Below, piece after piece: positions 42,206 to 50,579 of a stretch of DNA of 64,000 nt (the first letter of the stretch is position 1; each line of letters opens with the position of its first letter). The translations under genes were made by a program, and so were the position numbers. Source of the DNA: Novosphingobium sp. Lineage in GTDB: Bacteria > Pseudomonadota > Alphaproteobacteria > Sphingomonadales > Sphingomonadaceae. The stretch covers positions 1 through 64,000 of the forward strand of contig NZ_JAUYRV010000010.1 of assembly GCF_030696665.1 (NCBI RefSeq), given 5' to 3'. The notes under the pieces are model-generated. The model did not search any database and had not been told where the DNA came from. It worked only from the letters and a program-made list of their open reading frames with translations.

Positions 42206-45200
42206 TCAAAGCAAAAAATTCGCCGCCCCCAGGCCGATCAAACCTGTGAGCGTTATCTGAAGATCAGCCACGCTGTCACCGTTGGTGTCGCCATAGACCA
42301 GCGTGTTGCCTCCAACTTGTTCATAGCGCAACTGTCCGGCCGAGCCGGTAAATGCCCCGGTTCCAAGCCAGGCAAAGGCATCTTGCGCGCCTGCCGCGCC
42401 ATCGGCGTCGATCGCGGAAAGGTTTATGCCGTCCGTGCCCGCAAGGAAATCGGTGATCGTGTCACTGCTTGTCCGCGAACTGTCTGTCGTCGTGGCAAAG
42501 ACGAAGCGGTCGGCCCCGCCCCCGCCGGTCAGCGTATCCTTGCCACTGCCGCCGATGATGGTGTCATTCCCCGCCGAGCCGATGATCGTATCGTTGCCGC
42601 GGTTGCCATCGATCGTGACGCTGCCGGCCAGGGTCATGGCGCTGAAATCCATCGTCTGGGCCGAAGCCGTGCCCAGCACCCGCACTCCGCTGAAGCCTGC
42701 GCCGTCGATCCTCTCGATGCCTGAAATCGCAGTCAGGCTGATCACGGCATTGTTTGCCGTAGCCATGATCCGGTCAAACCCGGTGCCGCCGTTGATCGTA
42801 TCGAAGCCTGCGCTCACACCGATCAGGAAGGTGTCATCACCGTCCCCGCCATCGAGCACATCGTTGCCGAAGTTGCCGATGATCGTGTCGTTCCCGGCCG
42901 AACCGATGATCGTGTCGTTGCCGCTGTCCCCGTCGATCGAGACGCTGCCGGTAAAGGTAACGCCACTGAAATCGAGCACTTGCGCGCTTGCCGTCGTCAC
43001 CAGTCTGACACCGGTAAAGCCCGCCGCATCGAACGCTTCGATGCCCGAGAACTGGGAGAGGTTGAACACGGCATTGTTTGCGGTTGCCGCGATCCGGTCA
43101 TAGCCTGCGCCACCGATTACGATATCGATGCCGGCGCTGGTGCCGAACAGGAAGCTGTCATCCCCATCGCCACCATCCAGCGCATCGTTGCCAAAGCTGC
43201 CCGTGATCGTGTCATCGCCGCCCAGACCGTTGACCGTATCGTTGCCATTGCCTGCGTTGAGCGTGTCGTTACCTGCGCCCCCGGTTATGATATTGGCCAG
43301 TGCGTTGCCGGTAAGCGTGGCATTGCCGATGCCGGTAAACGTGACGTTCTCGATCTGCGCAAGCGGCGCGATGCTGAACGTGTTCATCTGCACGTCGATC
43401 CGGTCGATCCCGCCATCGACCACTTCGACAACCTTGTCGTTGGCCGTGCGCACAACAAACACGTCGTTGCCGCCGCCTCCGGTCAGCGTGTTCTTGCCCG
43501 CCCCGCCATCCAGCGTATCGTTGCCAAAACCGCCCAGCAGGTTGTCATCGCCCGCCGATCCGATCACCGTATCGTTGCCATTTGCGGCATCGATGGATGT
43601 GATTCCGGTGAGCGTCACTTCACTGAAATCAAGCACTTGCGATGCCGAAGAACCGACGATGCGCACCCCGGCAAACCCGCCCGCACTGATTTCCTCGATC
43701 CCGGAAACCTGCACCAGACCAATCGCCGCATTGGCAGCCGTGGCCACAATCCGGTCATGCCCATCGCCGCCCTCGATCGTGTCCAACCCGGCACTGACGC
43801 CGATCTGGAACGTATCGTCCCCACCGCCGCCGTCCATCGTGTCACTGCCAAAGCTGCCGATGATCGTGTCTGCCCCTAACGACCCGATGATCACATCGTT
43901 GCCGCCATCGCCATTGATAGAGACCACGTCAATCAGTTGGACCAAGCTGAAATCCAGCGTCTGTGCAGCAGAACTGCCCACCACGCGCACGCCTGCAAAA
44001 CCCGCAGCGTCGATCAGGTCGATGCCACTGATCTCCGATAGCCCGATCACGGCATTTGCCGCAGTCGCCTCGATCCGATCATAGCCGTCGCCGCCCGAAA
44101 CGCTGTCGGTCCCGGCATTCAGCCCAACGCGGAAAGTATCGCTTCCCTCGCCGCCGATCAGCGTGTCATTGCCGGACCCGCCGGTGATGATGTCATTGTC
44201 ACCTGCGCCATCGATGTAGTCATCGCCGCCTTCACCGCTGATCCTGTTCCTCGCGTCATCACCGATCAGCACATCGGGGCCCGTTGTCCCCACCACATCG
44301 GCCAAGGGAGAAAAAGGAACGCCGTTGAACAGCAGGTTCTCGACACTGCTGATCACATTCTCCCCATCAGGCGCGCCCACCCGGTTATCGGTCACTTGCC
44401 AGACGTCCGGCCCCAGACTGATCACGCTGTAGTCCGCCACATTGCCCGTGAAATTGACGACATCGAACCCCAAGCCGCCGTCGATCCGATCATTGCCAGC
44501 GCTGCCGGACAGTGTGTCGTCGCCATCTCCGCCAAATATCGTGTCATCGAATGCGGTGCCGGTGATCGTGTCGTCGCCCAGCTCCCCGTATATCTCGAAG
44601 CCGAAAGTATCCACTCGCTCGGTCAGGGTCAGCGAGCTGAAATCAAGGACGTTTGATCCTTCGGTACCGATGATAGTGCTAGTGTTGTCATTTCCGATGC
44701 GCTCGAACCCATTTACAGCCGAGAAGCCGCTCAAGAAAACAGATGTGGCAGTCAATGTGTCAATGCCGCTTCCGCCTTGAAGCGTGACACCAACAACCGT
44801 AAACACCGAAACATGATCGTCGCCTGCACCGCCATCCAGCACATCGAATATGGACAAAAACGCTGTCAGGCTGTCGTTCCCGTCCCCCCCCAGAATAACA
44901 TTGGTGCCAGCATCGCCGGCAAGGATATCGTCGCCACTACCACCCTCGATGTGGTCATCACCGTCACCGCCGGAAATGATGTCGTTGCCATCCCCGCCGA
45001 TCAGCGTGTCGTTGCCACCTGCGCCAGCCAACACATCATCGAATGACGTCCCGGTGATCGCATCGTCGCCTTCTTGTGCGTATATCTGGAAGCCCAATGT
45101 ATCCCCACGCTCGGTCAGCGTCAGCGAACTGAAATCGAGCACGTCTGCCTGGGCAGTGCCAAAAAAGTAATTATCTCCCAGACTTGCGCCGACACGTTCG

Positions 45201-45787
45201 AAACCGTTTGCAGCCGAAAAGTTGCTGATCGTGCCACCAGTGATATTCAGGGTATCGATGCCGCTGCCGCCCTGAAGCGAGGGCGCATCGGCGAACACAA
45301 CGATAAAACGATCGTCGCCTGCTTCGCCGTCCATTATATCGGATGTAGACCCGAACGAAGTCAGAGTGTCGTTGCCGTCTCCGCCCAGCAGCACATTGGT
45401 GCCGATGTCCCCCTCGATCGTATCGTTCCCATTGCCGCCATAGATGGTGTCGTTGCCCTCTCCGCCATAAAGCAGATCATCGTCGGCGAGATGGCTACCC
45501 TGATTTGAAAAAACAAGCACATCGTCAACAATGAAAGTATTCGTCCCATCTGGCCAAGTTGACGATCCAAAACCGTATATAACGTCATTGCCGGTTCCAC
45601 CAAAGATCTGATCCGATCCATAGCCACCATTGAGAGTATCGTTACCCTCAAAGCCATACATAAAGTCCAGATAATCTTCATTTATATCTAATATAGGCGA
45701 AAAATCCGGATTAAGACCAATGACAGTGACCTCTACAAAGTCCCCTGTGATTTCGTCGTCGGACAAAGTACCGGTATACAGGCCCAT
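42206..45787 (-). CDS. RTX-type calcium-binding repeat protein
   Basis: A 1193-aa acidic, Gly/Asp-rich protein, probably secreted by a type I system (none is encoded nearby). It has many GGxGxDxLx nonapeptides (GGDGNDTLIGG-like), which fold into calcium-bound beta-rolls. These blocks separate a longer unit with AGFxGVRxVG and LDFS. Four close copies of this unit occur in two pairs, 324 nt apart within a pair, and two diverged copies lie nearer the N-terminus. The C-terminal 130 residues resemble the serralysin-type M10 C-domain (ADRFVFATTTDSS, DTITDFLAGTDGINLS), ending in GAANFLL, a typical type I export tail. No protease or adhesin domain is recognised. ATG 45787 has GGAG 8 nt upstream. Confidence 0.88.
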   Translation of the reverse strand: MGLYTGTLSDDEITGDFVEVTVIGLNPDFSPILDINEDYLDFMYGFEGNDTLNGGYGSDQIFGGTGNDVIYGFGSSTWPDGTNTFIVDDVLVFSNQGSHLADDDLLYGGEGNDTIYGGNGNDTIEGDIGTNVLLGGDGNDTLTSFGSTSDIMDGEAGDDRFIVVFADAPSLQGGSGIDTLNITGGTISNFSAANGFERVGASLGDNYFFGTAQADVLDFSSLTLTERGDTLGFQIYAQEGDDAITGTSFDDVLAGAGGNDTLIGGDGNDIISGGDGDDHIEGGSGDDILAGDAGTNVILGGDGNDSLTAFLSIFDVLDGGAGDDHVSVFTVVGVTLQGGSGIDTLTATSVFLSGFSAVNGFERIGNDNTSTIIGTEGSNVLDFSSLTLTERVDTFGFEIYGELGDDTITGTAFDDTIFGGDGDDTLSGSAGNDRIDGGLGFDVVNFTGNVADYSVISLGPDVWQVTDNRVGAPDGENVISSVENLLFNGVPFSPLADVVGTTGPDVLIGDDARNRISGEGGDDYIDGAGDNDIITGGSGNDTLIGGEGSDTFRVGLNAGTDSVSGGDGYDRIEATAANAVIGLSEISGIDLIDAAGFAGVRVVGSSAAQTLDFSLVQLIDVVSINGDGGNDVIIGSLGADTIIGSFGSDTMDGGGGDDTFQIGVSAGLDTIEGGDGHDRIVATAANAAIGLVQVSGIEEISAGGFAGVRIVGSSASQVLDFSEVTLTGITSIDAANGNDTVIGSAGDDNLLGGFGNDTLDGGAGKNTLTGGGGNDVFVVRTANDKVVEVVDGGIDRIDVQMNTFSIAPLAQIENVTFTGIGNATLTGNALANIITGGAGNDTLNAGNGNDTVNGLGGDDTITGSFGNDALDGGDGDDSFLFGTSAGIDIVIGGAGYDRIAATANNAVFNLSQFSGIEAFDAAGFTGVRLVTTASAQVLDFSGVTFTGSVSIDGDSGNDTIIGSAGNDTIIGNFGNDVLDGGDGDDTFLIGVSAGFDTINGGTGFDRIMATANNAVISLTAISGIERIDGAGFSGVRVLGTASAQTMDFSAMTLAGSVTIDGNRGNDTIIGSAGNDTIIGGSGKDTLTGGGGADRFVFATTTDSSRTSSDTITDFLAGTDGINLSAIDADGAAGAQDAFAWLGTGAFTGSAGQLRYEQVGGNTLVYGDTNGDSVADLQITLTGLIGLGAANFLL

Positions 45788-45994
45788 CACAACGCTCCGA
45801 TCTGTCTATCGGACGCAGCATTGCCCTCTCGCGCACAACTTACAACATCTTTATAAGTAATTAAACGTATGACACGATCAAATAACTGATTCCAAAAGAA
45901 TTTCGCAGCGCTGCTAGATCATGAGCGAGGGCGTGACCGGCTTACTGAGCGCAGCACAGTACGCCAGCCTGAGGGCGACCTCCGACAAAACCGG

Positions 45995-46065
45995 CCGAAG
46001 TCTCGCTCTCGATCAATCGCACTGCGGCAGGGGGGAATGCGAGCCTGATGGCTGTGACGTGACGC
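45995..46065 (+). pseudogene. Remnant of a second putA 3' end (direct repeat copy B)
   Basis: Twenty-one codons in one frame followed by TGA read like the C-terminus of PutA: EVSLSIN then R/T, TAAGGNASLMA, with only three changed residues. Nothing upstream matches putA, so it is a fragment. Several of the 9 base differences from copy A are silent, which suggests that the copy derives from a diverged putA rather than a recent duplication. Confidence 0.8.
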
Positions 46066-46078
46066 GTGCTTCGTAAGC

Positions 46079-46095
46079 GCCCGGAAATTCCGGGC
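46079..46095. terminator. GC-rich hairpin after the putA remnant
   Basis: GCCCGG and CCGGGC arms around AAATT form a perfect stem, extendable by A-T pairs. It lies 20 nt after the remnant stop codon, as a putA terminator might. There is no T-run. Confidence 0.4.
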
Positions 46096-46184
46096 CCCTG
46101 AAAGGTAAGGTCACGCTGTCGAATCCGCTCGAATGAGCCAAATGCAACTTCTCCGCCCCCTTGCGCAATCTGCAAGGACGGAAG

Positions 46185-46415
46185 TTATTGCAGGGATGCC
46201 ATCACCCACACGGCCAAGCCACAACCAAACATCACGAACAACATAATCACAATGGCCTCTGCCGCATGCGCTGGATCGCGCGGAAGCCATTCCTCCACAA
46301 GTTCAATTTCAATCACATCCGACGCTGCAATAGTTGGGTTGGGAGCGCCGACTGAGGCCGGACGGCACTGACTTTCATCAAGCTCCGAACTAAATTCATG
46401 CTGGTCCAAGCTCAT
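46185..46415 (-). CDS. Small single-helix membrane protein
   Basis: A 76-aa protein with an acidic soluble part (ASDVIEIELVEEWLPRD) and a C-terminal hydrophobic helix (about 52-74: AIVIMLFVMFGCGLAVWVMA). No family recognised. Its ATG overlaps the stop of the winged-helix gene (ATGA), so the two form a unit. Perhaps it interacts with the upstream regulator at the membrane, but nothing in the sequence proves that. Confidence 0.65.
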   Translation of the reverse strand: MSLDQHEFSSELDESQCRPASVGAPNPTIAASDVIEIELVEEWLPRDPAHAAEAIVIMLFVMFGCGLAVWVMASLQ

Positions 46416-46960
46416 CAGCTCACCCCCACTTTGGTCCGGCTAGCGCGAGTATCAAATTCCGCATCCGGCTCTGTGGTTGCCTGACGCACTTGTCCTGACA
46501 GCAACTGATGCATCGTGCGAAACGCATGGTCGGTCAGCGATACCCACCGGACCCGCTGATCCGATGTATCCGCTGATCTCGTAAGCAGCCCTTGTTCCTC
46601 CAGCAGCCCGATCCAGCGCAGCGCAGTTGTCGCTGGCACGCCTGATGCCAGACAGGCATTCTTCACGCGCACGGGCTTGTTGGCCACACGCATGATGTAA
46701 AGTTCGAGGAGAATGTCCCAAGCCGGATCGGCAAACAGCAACCCGCTGAAGAACTCGTTCCGTCTGCGCCGGAAAGCGTAGAGGTTCTTTGCAAAGGCAA
46801 GGACACTCTCGTCGTCAGCGATTGAGACGAGGTCATTGCTGGTCGCTGCAGGTTTCGCGCCATGCGAGAACCCGCCATCGAGCGCTGCAGCCAACTGTGC
46901 AGCTTGCGACAGCAACTCTTTCAGGCGCGCCATTTCCGACGATTGATCGGCATTCAGCAT
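46415..46960 (-). CDS. Winged-helix (MarR-like) transcriptional regulator
   Basis: A 181-aa protein. The central part (about 75-160) has a MarR-like winged helix: AWDILLELYIMRVANKPV, KNACLASGVPATTALRWIGLLEEQGLL for the HTH, and DQRVRWVSLTDHAFRTM for the wing. The first 70 residues include a helical segment (MARLKELLSQAAQLAAAL) that may dimerise. It is followed by a coupled small membrane protein gene. Targets are unknown; the RTX gene downstream on the same strand is one possibility. Base composition is lower in GC than the core genes around. Confidence 0.78.
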   Translation of the reverse strand: MLNADQSSEMARLKELLSQAAQLAAALDGGFSHGAKPAATSNDLVSIADDESVLAFAKNLYAFRRRRNEFFSGLLFADPAWDILLELYIMRVANKPVRVKNACLASGVPATTALRWIGLLEEQGLLTRSADTSDQRVRWVSLTDHAFRTMHQLLSGQVRQATTEPDAEFDTRASRTKVGVS

Positions 46961-47003
46961 TCACATGGCCTTTCACAGCATGCTGTACATAACGGACGGT
47001 CAA

Positions 47004-47483
47004 TCAGCGCTTTTTCCGCCTGATCTGCTGCACACGCTCAAATCGCTGGCGCAGCATGGAACGGATCAAACTGGCCAAAAGCAACAACGGGACTGAGGTC
47101 CAAAGGGCCGTCAATATCCTGCCATCACCAAATAGGCCTATATCTGCGCCATACCACTCAAGCACTTGGACATTGCAAATCAAGAAAAGAGATCCGCTCG
47201 CGATTATTGGCCATATTCGGTAAGTTTTTAATGCCAACGTCGAGAACATTACCAAATCAACAAATGACAACGCCAAGTTGATCAAATTTTCATGCGATAT
47301 TCTATTCGGAAAAATCACCCCAAACAGAATATGAAATCCTATTGATAGTGTCAGAAACCATCCACCTACGCGTTCAACAGCCCTGCCAAAAACCAACGCA
47401 CAAATCGCTACGCACAGGCAAATCAACACGACGACCAGATTCAACAGCGCATCGGAGCCAGGGCTGCTGACCTCAAAAATCAT
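47004..47483 (-). CDS. Polytopic membrane protein of unknown function
   Basis: A 159-aa hydrophobic protein with about four or five membrane helices (residues 11-32, 40-58, 67-85, 92-110 and 122-142) and a basic C-terminal tail (RSMLRQRFERVQQIRRKKR). No family recognised. GAGGGG precedes the ATG. It is 53 nt downstream of a LuxR-type gene whose product also has a membrane helix, so the two may act together as a membrane-bound sensing unit (inference). Codon use and GC are lower than in core genes. Confidence 0.7.
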   Translation of the reverse strand: MIFEVSSPGSDALLNLVVVLICLCVAICALVFGRAVERVGGWFLTLSIGFHILFGVIFPNRISHENLINLALSFVDLVMFSTLALKTYRIWPIIASGSLFLICNVQVLEWYGADIGLFGDGRILTALWTSVPLLLLASLIRSMLRQRFERVQQIRRKKR

Positions 47484-47536
47484 TCACCCCTCACAAATCA
47501 CCGCCTCACCCAAGCCAGCGTGTTTGCAGAAACTGG

Positions 47537-48043
47537 TCAAAAGGCGTTTGAAAACCTTGTCACTATCGCCAGAAGGAGCGCCATCGAAGTCGCCACCACG
47601 GATATGGCCGCTACTCGACCTGACACTCCGGCAACACGATCCAGCTTGGTCAAAAACAGCTCGCCACGATCACTCTGCTCAAAAACGGACTGAGGCTCTA
47701 GTCCGTGAAATGTGATCTGCGTCACATTATCCCTTTCAAAAGCCTCAATTTCTTCTTCGTCAAATTGCTGAACCGAGCGGCTTTCTGCCACCTGCAATTT
47801 TTCACCTGTCCGAATTGCACAGGCATCAATGATGGTCTGATATGTCCGCGCAAGGTCTGCCCGAGACTGCACTCCCAACCTGCGCCGAACGGACTGGAGC
47901 CTTTGCTCGACCGCAGACGGGGAAATCCGAAGGAATGCTGCAATCTCCTTGTTGGTGCGACGATCCAGCACAAGATCCAGCACTTCGCGCTGTTTCCCGC
48001 TCAAACTGCCCAAGGGATTATCAAGCTGCTCTTCTTGCGACAC
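47537..48043 (-). CDS. LuxR-type HTH protein with C-terminal membrane anchor
   Basis: A 168-aa protein with reversed layout for LuxR proteins. The HTH is at the N-terminus (about 12-65: SLSGKQREVLDLVLDRRTNK, EIAAFLRISPSAVEQRLQSV, RRRLGVQSRADLART). A linker follows, and then a C-terminal hydrophobic helix (about 142-162: VAAISVVATSMALLLAIVT). It would keep the DNA-binding domain at the inner membrane. There is no receiver or autoinducer domain. The GTG start has AAAAGGG 6-7 nt upstream. It is followed by a polytopic membrane protein gene and preceded by an extended inverted repeat, probably its operator. Confidence 0.82.
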   Translation of the reverse strand: MSQEEQLDNPLGSLSGKQREVLDLVLDRRTNKEIAAFLRISPSAVEQRLQSVRRRLGVQSRADLARTYQTIIDACAIRTGEKLQVAESRSVQQFDEEEIEAFERDNVTQITFHGLEPQSVFEQSDRGELFLTKLDRVAGVSGRVAAISVVATSMALLLAIVTRFSNAF

Positions 48044-48086
48044 GGCGAACCCTTTTCTGTTTCATCCAGAACAATCAGAGAATTCG

Positions 48087-48138
48087 GGAATAGTTCCAGA
48101 ATGGAATAGTTTCAAATTTCCTGAAATATCCATTCTGG
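48087..48138. promoter_or_regulatory. Inverted and direct repeat array upstream of the LuxR-type gene
   Basis: CCAGAATGGA (48096-48105) and TCCATTCTGG (48129-48138) are a perfect 10+10 inverted repeat; inner TTTCA and TGAAA arms extend the pairing. Overlapping this, GGAATAGTTCCA (48087-48098) and GGAATAGTTTCA (48103-48114) are direct repeats with 16-nt period. It lies 44-95 nt before the GTG start, so it is a strong operator candidate; a structured mRNA leader is the alternative. Confidence 0.6.
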
Positions 48139-48667
48139 ATATACCAGCCAAGAACTGTCAGTTAACCACAATCCATAGCGTCTTTGCTTAGCGAGATTAC
48201 ACGCTATCGCCATGCTGCTTTGACCCGCTTCGGATTTACATTCGCCAATCGCAGCGCTTTCCGAGCCAATTTCGACCTATTTGCGAATTTCCTGCAGGGC
48301 TTCAGCAAATACGGTGACACAAGCGGCCACGACGCTGCCGATCCCGCGAGGCTCTCAGCCCAGATAAGCCTGATACGGTGATGGCCCCAGCAGCACAGGC
48401 GTACAAACCGTAGAGCTAGTGGATGATAACATCACAACAAGAGACCCAAGACATGGCCGGACACTCAAATTGGTCATGATGGAAAACGGTTTCCTACAAG
48501 GATCGACGCTGTCATCCTTGGCGGCTTTTTGACATCGTCGATCCCGAACTCCGTTCAGCGCCGCTCGAAGAGTCGACGCCGCCTGAACTTCATCAACCAA
48601 CTCTGCCCAAGCCCCTGAATTCGCATGATTCGCGTTTTTTCGCGCTCGGACGGTATCAACAAGCGCC

Positions 48668-48687
48668 AAAAGCCCCGGAAAACGGGG
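48668..48687 (-). terminator. Intrinsic terminator of tRNA-Leu
   Basis: On the minus strand CCCCG-TTTTC-CGGGG is followed by CTTTTGG. It starts about 36 nt after the CCA end of the tRNA gene. Confidence 0.65.
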
Positions 48688-48722
48688 TGCCCGAAGGCGA
48701 AGATCACATTTTCAAGGGGTGA

Positions 48723-48809
48723 TGGTGCGGTCAAGAAGACTCGAACTTCCACGGGCTTTCGCCCACAACGACCTCAACGTTGCGCGTCTACCAATTCCGC
48801 CATGACCGC
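48723..48809 (-). tRNA. tRNA-Leu (anticodon GAG)
   Basis: 87 nt including an encoded CCA. The acceptor stem GCGGTCA/TGACCGC is perfect, with discriminator A. The anticodon stem is CAACG/CGTTG around loop TTGAGGT, so the anticodon is GAG. The long variable arm (GGGCGAAAGCCC) and the T-arm GTTCGAGTC loop mark a class II leucine tRNA. It reads CUC and CUU codons. Confidence 0.95.
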
Positions 48810-48918
48810 AAAATCAGACGGGGTGCAAGGCCTGTGGCCAGCGCCCCGTGGTGGGGTAGGAGCGCGCCCCTAGCAAAGCAATTTGGCGCGCGCAACAACG
48901 TTCAGGACTTTTTTCAAA

Positions 48919-49680
48919 TCAATCCGGTTTCCAGCCGATTTCGGCGACCTTGGCAGACTTGGGCACATCGGTGACGGCGGCGTTGATCGTCACGCTTTCA
49001 CCTGGCGCAAGCTCTTCCTGCGGGGGTGGAACTTCCCAGGTTTTCACCACCCTGTCGCCTGCATCGCGCAGCACGATCAGGATTTCCGGAATGGCGCGCA
49101 CGTCCTTGCCATTGTTGGTTACTGTACCGCTTGCGCCGAAATATTCGGTGCCGTTGGGCAACTGGCGGCGGTCCTGCTTTTCGGGCGGGAAGGACAGGAC
49201 CAGATCGGGCCGGTCCGCGCCGAACGTTTGCGCTGCACCCGGAAGCCACTTGGGCATGCCGAACTGCCACACTGCCCCTGCGAGCGCCGCCACGGTCAGC
49301 GCGAAGGCAACCGCCGCGATCGTCCACATTTTTGCCGGGTTGCGGCGCGGGCGGAACGGCGGCTGGTGATCGAAGGGTGAGAGATCATCGTCGGAATAGA
49401 CCGGCGGCGGCACCCGGCGCGCAGCCTCTGGCAAAGGCGGCGGCACGGTGGGTTCAGCCTGAACCGGCTCTGGCGCAGGAGACGGAGCGGGCGCCTCAGC
49501 CTCCGGCGCAGCAACGGGCGCGTCAGCAACCGGCTCCACGCTCTCCCGCTCCGGCAGTTCAGGGCCGTTCTGGAACCACGAATGGCGGCACTTGGCACAG
49601 CGCACGGTCCGTCCGTCCACACCGATGGCGCTGTCGGGAACGACGTAGCGCGTCGAGCAGGCGGGGCACGCGATAATCAT
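48919..49680 (-). CDS. MJ0042-type zinc-ribbon membrane protein
   Basis: A 253-aa protein. The N-terminal zinc ribbon has C5-x2-C8 ([10 protein letters not shown]) and C28-x2-C31 (RCAKCRHSW), the MJ0042 pattern. A long Pro/Ala/Glu linker (about 40-105) precedes one membrane helix (about 117-137: [20 protein letters not shown]) and a C-terminal domain of the DUF3426 kind ([20 protein letters not shown]). Such proteins are often encoded next to ftsE/ftsX in alphaproteobacteria, as here (divergent, 149 nt). The function is not established. Confidence 0.85.
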   Translation of the reverse strand: MIIACPACSTRYVVPDSAIGVDGRTVRCAKCRHSWFQNGPELPERESVEPVADAPVAAPEAEAPAPSPAPEPVQAEPTVPPPLPEAARRVPPPVYSDDDLSPFDHQPPFRPRRNPAKMWTIAAVAFALTVAALAGAVWQFGMPKWLPGAAQTFGADRPDLVLSFPPEKQDRRQLPNGTEYFGASGTVTNNGKDVRAIPEILIVLRDAGDRVVKTWEVPPPQEELAPGESVTINAAVTDVPKSAKVAEIGWKPD

Positions 49681-49829
49681 GGCTGTGGGTTAAGCATGGT
49701 CACGCCTGTCGAAACAATAGCTTCACGGGGCAAGAAACGCTTTCATGGCCTTTTTTCCACATGGATTGCCGCGTATAGCCGTTTCAACGTAACGATCCGC
49801 GTCCAGCAAACAGGTAATGTCCCTTTCTC

Positions 49830-50579
49830 ATGAGCCAGCACGAAGACGCGGAGATTGTCCATTTTGACAACGTGGGCCTGCGCTATGGCACTGAAAAGGA
49901 AGTTCTGACCGACGTCAGCTTCACTTTGTATTCCGGGCGTTTTTACTTTCTGACCGGCGCTTCGGGCGCGGGCAAGACGTCGATGTTGAAGTTGCTCTAT
50001 CTGGCGCAGCGCCCCTCACGCGGGTTGATCCGCATGTTCGGCACCGACGCGATCACCCTTCCGCGTGACCGGTTGCCCGGCTTCCGCCGCCGCCTTGGCG
50101 TGGTGTTTCAGGACTTCCGGCTGGTCCCGCACCTCTCCGCTTTTGACAATGTCGCCCTGCCCTTGCGCGTGGCGGGCGTGCCCGAAAGCGACATCATCAA
50201 GCCCGTGACCGACATGCTCGAATGGGTGGAACTGGGCGACCGCAGCCATGCGCGTCCGGCATCGCTATCGGGCGGGGAGCAGCAGCGCGTGGCCATTGCG
50301 CGCGCGGTGATCGGGCGGCCCGACATGCTGGTGGCCGACGAGCCGACCGGCAACGTCGACCCCGATATGGCCGAAAAGCTGCTGCGCCTGTTCGAGGCGC
50401 TGAACCGGCTGGGGACGACCGTGGTGGTGGCCACGCATGATGTTCACCTGATCCGCAAGGTGCCGGAATCGCTGATCATGCGGCTCGACAAGGGTCGGCT
50501 GTCCGATCCCACCGGCGCGCTCCGCTATCCGCCGCGCCGCCAAACCCCGGCCCCCCGGCCCGAGCGGGCGGGCGCATGA
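49830..50579 (+). CDS. ftsE: Cell-division ABC transporter-like ATPase
   Basis: A 249-aa ABC ATPase. Walker A GASGAGKT (43-50), Q-loop [11 protein letters not shown], signature [15 protein letters not shown] and Walker [13 protein letters not shown] are all intact. With FtsX it forms the divisome complex that controls peptidoglycan hydrolases at the septum. The ATG overlaps nothing upstream; ftsX starts inside its last codons (ATGA). The C-terminal 25 residues are Pro/Arg-rich, longer than in E. coli. Confidence 0.95.
   Translation: MSQHEDAEIVHFDNVGLRYGTEKEVLTDVSFTLYSGRFYFLTGASGAGKTSMLKLLYLAQRPSRGLIRMFGTDAITLPRDRLPGFRRRLGVVFQDFRLVPHLSAFDNVALPLRVAGVPESDIIKPVTDMLEWVELGDRSHARPASLSGGEQQRVAIARAVIGRPDMLVADEPTGNVDPDMAEKLLRLFEALNRLGTTVVVATHDVHLIRKVPESLIMRLDKGRLSDPTGALRYPPRRQTPAPRPERAGA

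Larger units (their letters stand above)
45788..46184. other. Intergenic region with RTX upstream DNA and a putA tail remnant
   Basis: About 400 nt. The part next to the RTX start (45790-45900) is AT-rich and probably carries its promoter. Then follow the duplicated putA tail (45995-46065) and a GC hairpin (46079-46095). No intact gene is seen. Confidence 0.6.
48044..48722. other. Gene-poor region between the LuxR-type gene and tRNA-Leu
   Basis: About 680 nt without a convincing gene. It contains the 48087-48138 repeat structure close to the LuxR-type gene and the tRNA terminator at 48668-48687. Short ORFs here (for example 48184-48381 plus and 48355-48669 minus) have neither a recognisable family nor a clear ribosome binding site. 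The DNA next to the 3' end of a tRNA could be an old integration scar, but no integrase remnant was seen. Confidence 0.5.

Noticed and set aside
42500..45450. CRISPR-like periodic repeats
   Set aside because: The periodicity is in frame with the RTX nonapeptides and 108-aa modules; repeats are diverged and there are no unique spacers or cas genes.
42426..45508. Several long plus-strand ORFs opposite the RTX gene (for example 42426-43103, 42980-43879, 43128-44084)
   Set aside because: They are antisense shadows caused by the repetitive Gly/Asp codons of the RTX gene; the products are repetitive, with no family and no ribosome binding sites.
48355..48669. Minus-strand ORF of 104 codons beside the tRNA as a possible integrase remnant
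   Set aside because: No integrase motif (Arg-His-x-x-Arg, Tyr) is visible, its start lacks a ribosome binding site, and it crosses the tRNA terminator.
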